DNA of 12,628 bases, from contig JAUVRV010000031.1 of assembly GCA_030597435.1 (NCBI GenBank), positions 1-12,628 of the forward strand, in the 5' to 3' direction. How positions within the stretch are numbered: position 1 is the first letter of the stretch; each line of letters opens with the position of its first letter. This stretch comes from Gemmatimonadales bacterium. Its GTDB lineage: Bacteria; Gemmatimonadota; Gemmatimonadetes; Gemmatimonadales; GWC2-71-9. Shown here piece after piece: positions 6,897 through 12,628 of the stretch. The notes under the pieces were generated by a model. The model saw only the letters and a program-made list of their open reading frames with translations. It was not told where the DNA came from and searched no databases. A program made the translations under genes and the position numbers.

Positions 6897-8530
6897 GCCG
6901 CTGTATAATCCAGAGGAGGAAGGACGAACGGTCCTATGTGCGGTCCACTGTAGTTGCTGACAACGCCGAGTGCAAAGGCCAGCATCTTCCTCGTGTCTTC
7001 GGGGGTCACGATCGTATCCACGTGGCCCATGGCCCCGGCGTGCTTGGCATCCAACTGGTGTTCATACGCAGCACGCATCTTGTCTACTCGATCTGCCAAC
7101 TCCGGATCACTCACTTTGGCACCAAACACCGCAGTGACAGCCGACTCTCCTTCCATCACCGCCATCCGACCCGTCGGCCACGAGAAGATGAAATCAGGAT
7201 CGAATCCTTGTCCGGCCATGGCATAATAACCGGCTCCGGATGCGTGATTGACGGTCAGCACGAGCTTCGGAGCCACAGCCGTCGCCATTGCCTCTACAAA
7301 CAGTGCACCGGCCCGAATGATCCCGGAGTGTTCCGCTTCCGGACCCACCATGAATCCACTCACGTCCTGGATGAACAACAGAGGAATGCGTTCGCGACTG
7401 GCGTTCTCGATGAAGTAAGCAACCTTCTCGGCGCTCTCGGTATATACGATTCCACCCGACCTGGGGGGCTCCCCATCCTTTCCCTTAATGAGGCCCCGCT
7501 GGTTTGCTATGACGGCGACCACATGACCTTCGATAGCACCATGCCCGCACATCATCTCCTTGGCGATGTCGGCCTGGAACTCCTCGAGCTGACCGCGATC
7601 GAGTACGCAGGCGAGAACGTCACGCATGTCGTAAGCCATGCGATGGTTGCGTGGCAAGATCTCATAGAGGTCGGCGGGAGGTCTTGCAGGAGGCGCCGGT
7701 TCGCGCCGACTTTGACTCGGGCCAACAGTACGCGGTAGCTGCTCGACATAGGACCTGATCTGCTGGATGCACTCTTCGTCAGTCTTGCAACGGTAGTGGG
7801 CAACCGCACTGATGGTAGTGTGCGTCACTGCTCCACCGAGCGTCTCTCCGTCCACTCGTTGGCCCGTCGCCCCTTGCACCAGATTCGCACCACCCAATCC
7901 CATGAACGACGTCTGTTCGACCATGAAGATGATGTCTGACAGCGCCGGTAGGTAGGCACCTCCTGCCACACATTGCCCCATGACCGCGCTGATCTGCGGT
8001 ACGTGCAGATACCGACGCATGATGGAGTTGTAGTAGAAGATGCGGGCGGCTCCGTATTGACCGGGGAACACGCCCTCTTGATACGGCAGATTGACTCCGG
8101 CAGAGTCCACCAAATAGATGATCGGAATGCGCTGCCGCATAGCTATTTCCTGGGCCCGGAGCATCTTCTTGCTGGTCTCCGGCCACCAGGCACCGGCCTT
8201 GACCGTTGCATCGTTGGCCACGACGACGACTTCACGCCCCGCGACTACTCCCACACCCGTAATCACCCCGGCACCGGGAGCCGCACCATCGTAGGCGTCG
8301 TACGCAACCAGGAGACCGACTTCCATCCAAGGAGCATCCGGATCGATCAGGCTCTGTACACGCTCGCGCGCGGTCAGCTTTCCCTGGTCATGCTGGCGGC
8401 GGATCTTAGCGGTGCCACCACCCTGCTCCAAGCGTCTTACCAGTTCCTGATATTCTTCCGTGAGTTGACGCAGTCGACTAGAGTCTGTTATCAGAACCTC
8501 TCGGGTTAGGCAGTCTGGCTCTGGATCCAC
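6893..8530 (-). CDS. Acyl-CoA carboxylase carboxyltransferase (beta) subunit, biotin-dependent
   Basis: A 545-residue carboxyltransferase that moves CO2 from carboxybiotin to an acyl-CoA. It has two crotonase-like halves. The N half has HDQGKLTARERVQSLID (47-63), LVDSAGVNLP and the oxyanion loop CVAGGAYLP (187-195). The C half has RSGGIVYTESAEK, the FIQDVSGFMVG segment, and NHASGAGYYAMAG (428-440). A Pro-rich linker sits at about 276-285. The VDSAGVNLP and GYYAMAG..FDPDF..SWPTGRMAVMEG patterns place it near the methylcrotonyl/geranyl-CoA carboxylase branch rather than the propionyl-CoA type, but substrate cannot be fixed by eye. No biotin carboxylase/biotin carrier alpha subunit lies in the window, so it must be encoded elsewhere. 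The only plausible start is a GTG at 8530, which overlaps the B12-subunit gene by 25 bases. The conserved domain begins about 35 residues later, so the extreme N-terminus is uncertain. Confidence 0.93.
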   Translation of the reverse strand: MDPEPDCLTREVLITDSSRLRQLTEEYQELVRRLEQGGGTAKIRRQHDQGKLTARERVQSLIDPDAPWMEVGLLVAYDAYDGAAPGAGVITGVGVVAGREVVVVANDATVKAGAWWPETSKKMLRAQEIAMRQRIPIIYLVDSAGVNLPYQEGVFPGQYGAARIFYYNSIMRRYLHVPQISAVMGQCVAGGAYLPALSDIIFMVEQTSFMGLGGANLVQGATGQRVDGETLGGAVTHTTISAVAHYRCKTDEECIQQIRSYVEQLPRTVGPSQSRREPAPPARPPADLYEILPRNHRMAYDMRDVLACVLDRGQLEEFQADIAKEMMCGHGAIEGHVVAVIANQRGLIKGKDGEPPRSGGIVYTESAEKVAYFIENASRERIPLLFIQDVSGFMVGPEAEHSGIIRAGALFVEAMATAVAPKLVLTVNHASGAGYYAMAGQGFDPDFIFSWPTGRMAVMEGESAVTAVFGAKVSDPELADRVDKMRAAYEHQLDAKHAGAMGHVDTIVTPEDTRKMLAFALGVVSNYSGPHIGPFVLPPLDYTAA

Positions 8531-8946
8531 ATAGTGACGAAGTCCACGATGTCATCGGTCGATGTGCCGGGTCCGAAGAGCCTTGCAACCCCTTGAGCCT
8601 CCAGCTTGTCGATGTCGTCTTGCGGGATGATGCCACCGCCGATTACCAGGATGTCATCCCGACCTTGACTCGACAGGAGTTGCTTGACCCTCGGGAAGAG
8701 GGTCAAGTGCGCTCCTGACAGAATTGAAAGACCAACCACGTCCACATCTTCCTGGACAGCGGCAGTCACGATCATCTCGGGGGTTTGATGCAGGCCGGTG
8801 TAAATCACCTCCATGCCTGCATCGCGCAGCCCGGCGGCAACGACCTTCGCGCCGCGGTCGTGTCCGTCCAGACCGGGCTTGCCGATCAGGATGCGGATCG
8901 GCCGCGTCGCCTTACCCTCCGCGGGCCCTCGGGAACCAGCTACCAT
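8506..8946 (-). CDS. Cobalamin-binding small subunit of a B12-dependent acyl-CoA mutase
   Basis: A 146-residue stand-alone B12-binding domain of the McmA2/IcmB kind. The base-off/His-on signature is clear: D27-G-H29-D-R-G32, with His29 the expected lower axial cobalt ligand. The S74-I-L76 (SxL) loop and G103-G-G105 that cradle the dimethylbenzimidazole tail are also present. The protein pairs with the large mutase subunit encoded two genes upstream to form the adenosylcobalamin enzyme. The mutase gene is only 547 codons and lacks this domain, so both are needed. Unusually, an eRF1-like gene lies between the two subunits. The start at 8946 follows a 53-base gap without an obvious ribosome-binding site. 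The name cannot distinguish methylmalonyl- from isobutyryl-CoA mutase, because the specificity residues are on the large subunit. Confidence 0.94.
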   Translation of the reverse strand: MVAGSRGPAEGKATRPIRILIGKPGLDGHDRGAKVVAAGLRDAGMEVIYTGLHQTPEMIVTAAVQEDVDVVGLSILSGAHLTLFPRVKQLLSSQGRDDILVIGGGIIPQDDIDKLEAQGVARLFGPGTSTDDIVDFVTMWIQSQTA

Positions 8947-8999
8947 GGTGCGGTGAAGCTACCGAAGTCCACTACTGGAAACAAGTTATCCGCCACGAG

Positions 9000-10196
9000 T
9001 CAGTCACCCCTGAACCGCAGCAGAGCGGCCAATCCGTGCACCTCGGAACGAGCCTCCACGCCCTCCATCACGTCGACCCGACCGCCCTGACGCAGCACTT
9101 CCTCGATAGCCTCATCTACCACATCGGGCAGCGTTCCCGCGTCTCCCTCGTTCTCGCAATCGTCCGCTTTGGTGGTAAGCCGACCGGTGACGGTACAGCG
9201 GAACCCTCCCTCTGCTGCCGTGGGGTCCACCAGCAGTGTCCGTACCTGCCCGTTCGACAGTGCCTTGAGTGTCGCCTCCACACCATCGACTGCCCAGCCG
9301 GTCCCCAGACCTTCCTTCAGCTCTTTCGCGTGTTCCGCCTCCGACTTCCGCTCGCTCTGCTGACGCACCGACAACACGGAGTCCCACACCTCGTGGTGAC
9401 TGGCCGTCTTGGGATTCACTTTCGCGATGCCGAGCAAGGCTTTTCGCACATATGGATGTAGATGCGGCACCAGTTCACTCGCGACAGAACCGTTACCTGC
9501 TAGCACCACACCTCGTACATCCGGCCCACGCGATAGCTCAAACAGCCTATCGGCAATGTCGGCGTAATGCCGATCCTTACCCTCTTGGATGCGACGCTGA
9601 TAGTTGTGCTCGCCGGCGCTGGATTGGCCGGCCCCTGAAACCGAGCGCCCACCGTGGAATCGTCCTGTCCGCGTGGTTTCTCCCGGGACTATACCCGGCA
9701 GCTCTTCGATCCCAAACGCGGTAACCCGGAAGAACCTCGCTCTAGTTCTGCCGTAGGCAGCACAGACAACCAAGCCGAACTCGTCATCCAGTGCCGCAAG
9801 CTCCCGGATCAGCGGTGATCTGTCGATAGCCAAACGCGAGCGGAACACGCTCGGCAGTGGAACGGCCTCGAACAGGTCAAGGGGCTCACATGCGAACACA
9901 ACTATGCCACGCCCCGTGGGTAGGTTCGAAGGATCATCGAGATGCTCGCGCACACGATCCAGATCACGCCCCACGGTCTCACGTTCCGCACGGGATACGG
10001 CCATCTTGTCGAGCCATGCCAACCGCTCCTTGATGCGGTTCTTCAGCTTGATCGTGTACTTGCCCCGGCTTCTGTCCCGTGGCTCTAACTTCAGATAGCA
10101 CGAGACTACCCAGTGCTTAGTTGTACCAACTGCGGCGATCCGATCCAGAATTGCATGCAGTGTAGGTGGACCGGTTCGTTCAATTGTCGCTGTCAT
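9000..10196 (-). CDS. eRF1/Vms1-like bacterial release factor paralogue (baeRF family)
   Basis: A 398-residue protein laid out like archaeo-eukaryotic release factors. An alpha/beta N-terminal region (about 1-145) includes a helical charged stretch and the strand GRGIVVFACEPLDLFEAVPLP. A middle region opens with FHGGRSVSGAGQSS and continues with a helical KDRHYADIADRLFEL block like the RHNYVRKVAE helix after the eRF1 GGQ loop. Then come the strand RGVVLAGNGSVASELVPHL and an L7Ae-like third domain with the C-terminal DVVDEAIEEVLRQGGRVDVM. The loop reads G188-A-G190-Q191, a GGQ variant that keeps Gln. A zinc ribbon seems half lost: C334-TVTG and C347-ENEG, each with one Cys. Bacterial paralogues of this kind are thought to act in ribosome rescue or peptidyl-tRNA release. 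It starts 27 bases after the mutase stop with the best Shine-Dalgarno in the window. Its presence in a mutase operon is unexplained. Confidence 0.8.
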   Translation of the reverse strand: MTATIERTGPPTLHAILDRIAAVGTTKHWVVSCYLKLEPRDRSRGKYTIKLKNRIKERLAWLDKMAVSRAERETVGRDLDRVREHLDDPSNLPTGRGIVVFACEPLDLFEAVPLPSVFRSRLAIDRSPLIRELAALDDEFGLVVCAAYGRTRARFFRVTAFGIEELPGIVPGETTRTGRFHGGRSVSGAGQSSAGEHNYQRRIQEGKDRHYADIADRLFELSRGPDVRGVVLAGNGSVASELVPHLHPYVRKALLGIAKVNPKTASHHEVWDSVLSVRQQSERKSEAEHAKELKEGLGTGWAVDGVEATLKALSNGQVRTLLVDPTAAEGGFRCTVTGRLTTKADDCENEGDAGTLPDVVDEAIEEVLRQGGRVDVMEGVEARSEVHGLAALLRFRGD

Positions 10197-10200
10197 ATAG

Positions 10201-10207
10201 TCCCTCT
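10201..10207 (-). promoter_or_regulatory. Ribosome-binding site of the eRF1-like gene
   Basis: Read on the minus strand, AGAGGGA lies four bases before the ATG at 10196, in the 27-base gap after the mutase stop. It supports that ATG as the start. It also suggests this gene is translated independently, unlike most junctions here, which rely on stop/start overlap. Confidence 0.55.
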
Positions 10208-10223
10208 GGTCTCCGGTGTACTG

Positions 10224-11867
10224 CTAGAAGAAAACGGGTTCGCGGTATGCGCCGTACACGGCCTCCAGCGCGTGTCGCATCTCGTAGAGCGTACAATAGC
10301 TCCTGGCGCAATCGAGCATCGGAGGTATCACGTTCTCATCACGCTCGGCGGCCTCACGCAGCGCAACGAGGCACTCCTCAACACGGCCGTTGTCGCGACG
10401 GGCTCTCAGACTAGCCAACCGCTCCCGCTGGGTTGTGTCGGCCGCTTCACTCACCTTGAGGATTTCGAGTTCCTCGCCGTCCTGGTCCATGAAGTCATTG
10501 ACCCCTACAACCACCCTACGATGCTGCTCGACTTCGTGTTGAAACCTCAGGGCGCTCTGCGCTATCTGGCGCTGGTACCAACCACCCTCTATCCCACGTA
10601 CAACACCACCTAGCTTGTTGATCTGTTCAAACAGATTCTCGGCCTCTTGTTCCATGCGGTTCGTCATGGACTCCACATAGTACGAGCCACCCAACGGGTC
10701 CATCACGTTGGCGACACCAGTCTCGTGCGCCAGGATCTGTTGCGTGCGCAGCGCGAGCTTCACGGCGCCTTCCGTTGGCAGCGCCAACGTCTCGTCCAGG
10801 GAGTTCGTGTGCAGCGATTGAGCACCGGCCAACGCAGCAGCCATGGCCTGATAGGCAACGCGAACGACGTTGTTCATGGGTTGCTGGGCCGTTAGTGACA
10901 CGCCGGCCGTCTGGCAATGGAACCGCATCATCTCTGAGCGTGTCTTCTTTGCCCCATAACGTTCCCGCATGTGTCGCGCCCAGATGCGACGCGCAGCACG
11001 CATCTTGGCTATTTCTTCGAAGAAGTCGTTGTGCACATCCCAGAAAAACGACAACCGTGGTGCGAAATCATCGACGTCCAGGCCCGCTGCGACGGCCCGC
11101 TCGACATACTCGAAACCGTTTGCCAGCGTGAATGCCAGCTCCTGTACCGCCGTGGATCCGGCTTCGCGTATGTGATAGCCGCTAATCGAAATCGTATTCC
11201 ACTGCGGTGTGTGTTCCGATGCCCACTCGAACATGTCGACTATGATCTTCAACGCGGGTTCTACCGGAAACACCCATGCATGTTGCGCCTGGTATTCCTT
11301 GAGGATGTCGTTCTGCACAGTCCCACGTAGCTTCGATATGTCCGCGCCCTGACGCTCTGCAGCCGCTACGTAGAAACAGAACAGCATCGCGGCCGGACCG
11401 TTGATCGTCATCGAGGTCGACACCTGCTCCATGGGAATCCCGTCAAACATGGTCTCCATGTCCTCCAGGGACGAGATGGCTACACCACATTTGCCAACCT
11501 CGCCCTCCGAGCGCGGGCTGTCCGAGTCGTACCCCATGAGAGTTGGGAAATCGAAGGCCACCGAAAGACCGGTTTGACCTCGCACCAACAGGAACGTGTA
11601 ACGTCCATTTGTGTCTACGGCAGTACCAAAGCCCGAGAACTGCCGCATGGTCCAGAGCCGGCCGCGGTACATCGTGGGGTGGATCCCCCTCGTGTACGGG
11701 TAGCTACCAGGGTCGCTGAGCTGTCCGCTGGGATCGAAGCCAGCCAGATCGGACGGCGTGTACAGTGGCTCGACTTCGGCTGACGATTGCGTAACGAAGT
11801 CGACGTTGCGCTTGCCGGCCTTGTCGTATTGCCCACGCCAGATCTCGTGTGCTTCGTCATGCTTCAT
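10224..11867 (-). CDS. icmA: B12-dependent acyl-CoA mutase large subunit, isobutyryl-CoA-mutase type (methylmalonyl-CoA mutase family)
   Basis: A 547-residue catalytic subunit lacking the B12 domain, which is encoded separately downstream. It catalyses an adenosylcobalamin radical rearrangement of acyl-CoA in the cytoplasm. The TIM-barrel blocks are intact: YPYTRGIHPTMYRGRLWTMRQ, GLSVAFDFPTLMGYDSDSPR, STSMTINGPA, SISGYHIREAGSTAVQELAF, SLTAQQPMNNVVR and SLHTNSLDETLALPTE. Against Propionibacterium methylmalonyl-CoA mutase with a constant offset of 12, Y231-H232 match the catalytic Tyr243-His244. However, Tyr89 is Phe77 and Arg207 is Gln195, both residues that hold the methylmalonyl carboxylate. 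Phe and Gln are the isobutyryl-CoA mutase pair, and the N-terminus (YDKAGKRN-DF) also resembles IcmA. Databases may label it methylmalonyl-CoA mutase. The start ATG (11867) overlaps the MeaB stop by 11 bases and has AAGGTGG eight bases upstream. A GTG at 11879 is possible. Confidence 0.93.
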   Translation of the reverse strand: MKHDEAHEIWRGQYDKAGKRNVDFVTQSSAEVEPLYTPSDLAGFDPSGQLSDPGSYPYTRGIHPTMYRGRLWTMRQFSGFGTAVDTNGRYTFLLVRGQTGLSVAFDFPTLMGYDSDSPRSEGEVGKCGVAISSLEDMETMFDGIPMEQVSTSMTINGPAAMLFCFYVAAAERQGADISKLRGTVQNDILKEYQAQHAWVFPVEPALKIIVDMFEWASEHTPQWNTISISGYHIREAGSTAVQELAFTLANGFEYVERAVAAGLDVDDFAPRLSFFWDVHNDFFEEIAKMRAARRIWARHMRERYGAKKTRSEMMRFHCQTAGVSLTAQQPMNNVVRVAYQAMAAALAGAQSLHTNSLDETLALPTEGAVKLALRTQQILAHETGVANVMDPLGGSYYVESMTNRMEQEAENLFEQINKLGGVVRGIEGGWYQRQIAQSALRFQHEVEQHRRVVVGVNDFMDQDGEELEILKVSEAADTTQRERLASLRARRDNGRVEECLVALREAAERDENVIPPMLDCARSYCTLYEMRHALEAVYGAYREPVFF

Positions 11868-12628
11868 TGTCTTCACCACCTTCTAATGCTCCGGCGACGA
11901 TCTCCTGTGCCAGGCGGTAGGGACTGACATCTCCCTTCACGACACCCTCCAATCCCGCTGCGAGAATTCGCTCACCGCTACCTTCTAGCCACACCATCGC
12001 ACTCAAATTGCGATCCACGACTTCTCGCGTGTGACGCTCTAGCCGCACTCTTCTCCGTTTTTCGAGTTCGCCACAGCCGGTCAAGTACTCGTGATGCGCG
12101 TCGAGGGCTACGATCAATGCGTCAACACCTTCACCCGTGACGGCCACAGTGGTCAGCGTCGGACGTGACCAACCACCGTCCGCTTCAGTCTCTGCCTGAG
12201 ACATGCCACCCATCTCTTTGACCGAGTGGTGTGCCCGGACCTGACGGTACGCGTTGCCGCTCGTGAGACCCAGCATCACATCCACCTCCTGGACCAGCCG
12301 CTCGGCACCAGGGCGATCGGCCTTGTTCACCACAAACACGTCCGCGATCTCCATTACTCCTGCTTTGAGCACCTGGATCCCGTCACCTGACGCCGGAACG
12401 AGCACCAGCGCGGATGTGTCCGCGCCAGCAGCTATCGTCAACTCGGACTGGCCGACACCCACGGTCTCGATGATGATCCGATCGAAACCAAAAGCGTCCA
12501 GCACGTCACAGACCTCGGTGGTCGTCGTCGCCAATCCACCCAGAGCGCCGCGCGCAGCCATGGAGCGGATGTAGACGCCCGGATCCAGTGTCACCGACTC
12601 CATGCGAATGCGATCACCCAGCAACGCA
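11857..12628 (-). CDS. meaB: MeaB/ArgK-type G3E GTPase, mutase chaperone, 5' end beyond window
   Basis: MeaB GTPases gate adenosylcobalamin loading and protect B12-dependent acyl-CoA mutases from inactivation. The visible 256 or so residues begin within the family segment LLGDRIRM and continue with DPGVYIRSMAARGALGGLA, the metal-site/switch block DRIIIETVGVGQSE, the PASGDGIQVLKAGVMEIADVFVVNKAD stretch containing the G4 motif NKAD, and the C-terminal helical LEKRRRVRLERHTREVVDR. The usual protein is about 320-340 residues. The P-loop (GPPGAGKST-like) lies beyond the right edge, and the frame stays open to base 12628, so the TTG at 12624 is not the real start. The 3' end overlaps the mutase gene by 11 bases. 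This gene order is the classical meaB-mutase pairing and supports a functional B12 mutase, methylmalonyl- or isobutyryl-type. Confidence 0.95.
   Translation of the reverse strand, partial: ALLGDRIRMESVTLDPGVYIRSMAARGALGGLATTTTEVCDVLDAFGFDRIIIETVGVGQSELTIAAGADTSALVLVPASGDGIQVLKAGVMEIADVFVVNKADRPGAERLVQEVDVMLGLTSGNAYRQVRAHHSVKEMGGMSQAETEADGGWSRPTLTTVAVTGEGVDALIVALDAHHEYLTGCGELEKRRRVRLERHTREVVDRNLSAMVWLEGSGERILAAGLEGVVKGDVSPYRLAQEIVAGALEGGEDNEA
11876..11882 (-). promoter_or_regulatory. Ribosome-binding site of the mutase gene
   Basis: On the minus strand, AAGGTGG (one mismatch to AAGGAGG) sits eight bases before the ATG at 11867, inside the 3' end of the MeaB gene. It favours ATG 11867 over the in-frame GTG at 11879, which overlaps this motif. 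Confidence 0.45.

Noticed and set aside
6869..7738. Long plus-strand open frame (289 codons) opposite the carboxylase gene
   Set aside because: It is antisense to a well-conserved carboxyltransferase, has no recognisable domain and is rich in His, Arg and Ser, as expected of the complement of a GC-rich coding frame.
8724..9461. Plus-strand open frame of 245 codons across the B12 subunit and eRF1-like gene
   Set aside because: It crosses two clear minus-strand genes and their intergenic gap, and its product has no family features, only biased composition.
12622..12624. TTG at 12624 as the start of MeaB
   Set aside because: The frame stays open to the window edge and the P-loop region that every MeaB needs would be missing, so the gene simply continues outside.
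1..12628. CRISPR array, tRNA/rRNA genes, insertion sequences or prophage genes
   Set aside because: No repeat-spacer pattern, no tRNA-like fold, no transposase or integrase frame and no terminal inverted repeats were seen. Nearly every base belongs to a recognised gene.

Overview
The window looks like chromosomal DNA from a moderately GC-rich bacterium. Its reading frames are packed tightly, with several ATGA stop/start overlaps. I cannot fix the lineage from the sequence. The gene content would suit an environmental Gemmatimonadota- or Acidobacteriota-like organism (split B12 mutase, exported lipoprotein enzymes, a PPK2-type kinase), but that is a low-confidence guess.

Layout. Bases 1-504 (+) hold the 3' part of a polyphosphate kinase 2 gene cut by the left edge. 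Everything else (544-12628) lies on the minus strand and reads right to left as one probable operon of ten genes. The order is: MeaB/ArgK GTPase (cut by the right edge); large subunit of a B12-dependent acyl-CoA mutase; an eRF1-like bacterial release-factor paralogue (baeRF/VLRF type); the separate B12-binding mutase subunit; an acyl-CoA carboxylase carboxyltransferase (beta) subunit; a tripeptidyl-peptidase-II-like subtilase lipoprotein; an AtuA/DUF1446 protein; its small AtuA-related C-terminal partner; an enoyl-CoA hydratase-family protein; and an MBL-fold hydrolase with a lipoprotein-like leader. Junctions are overlaps or gaps of 24-53 bases. No promoter is visible inside the operon, so it presumably lies beyond the right edge. 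The two units converge at 505-543.

How it may work. The metabolic core is MeaB + mutase + B12 subunit + carboxyltransferase + AtuA pair + hydratase, which suits catabolism of branched acyl-CoAs (leucine, isoprenoid or isobutyryl type). Two details point away from the default annotation. The mutase carries Phe77 and Gln195 where methylmalonyl-CoA mutase has Tyr and Arg, which is the isobutyryl-CoA-mutase pattern. The hydratase lacks the first catalytic Glu but keeps the second, as I recall for the LiuC/AtuE-type hydratases that act on glutaconyl-CoA products of biotin carboxylases. No biotin-carrying alpha subunit is in the window.

The surprising part is three apparently non-metabolic genes built into the same unit: an eRF1-like protein between the two mutase subunits, a TPPII-like exported protease, and an exported MBL hydrolase. 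The eRF1-like protein has an altered GGQ loop and a half-eroded zinc ribbon.
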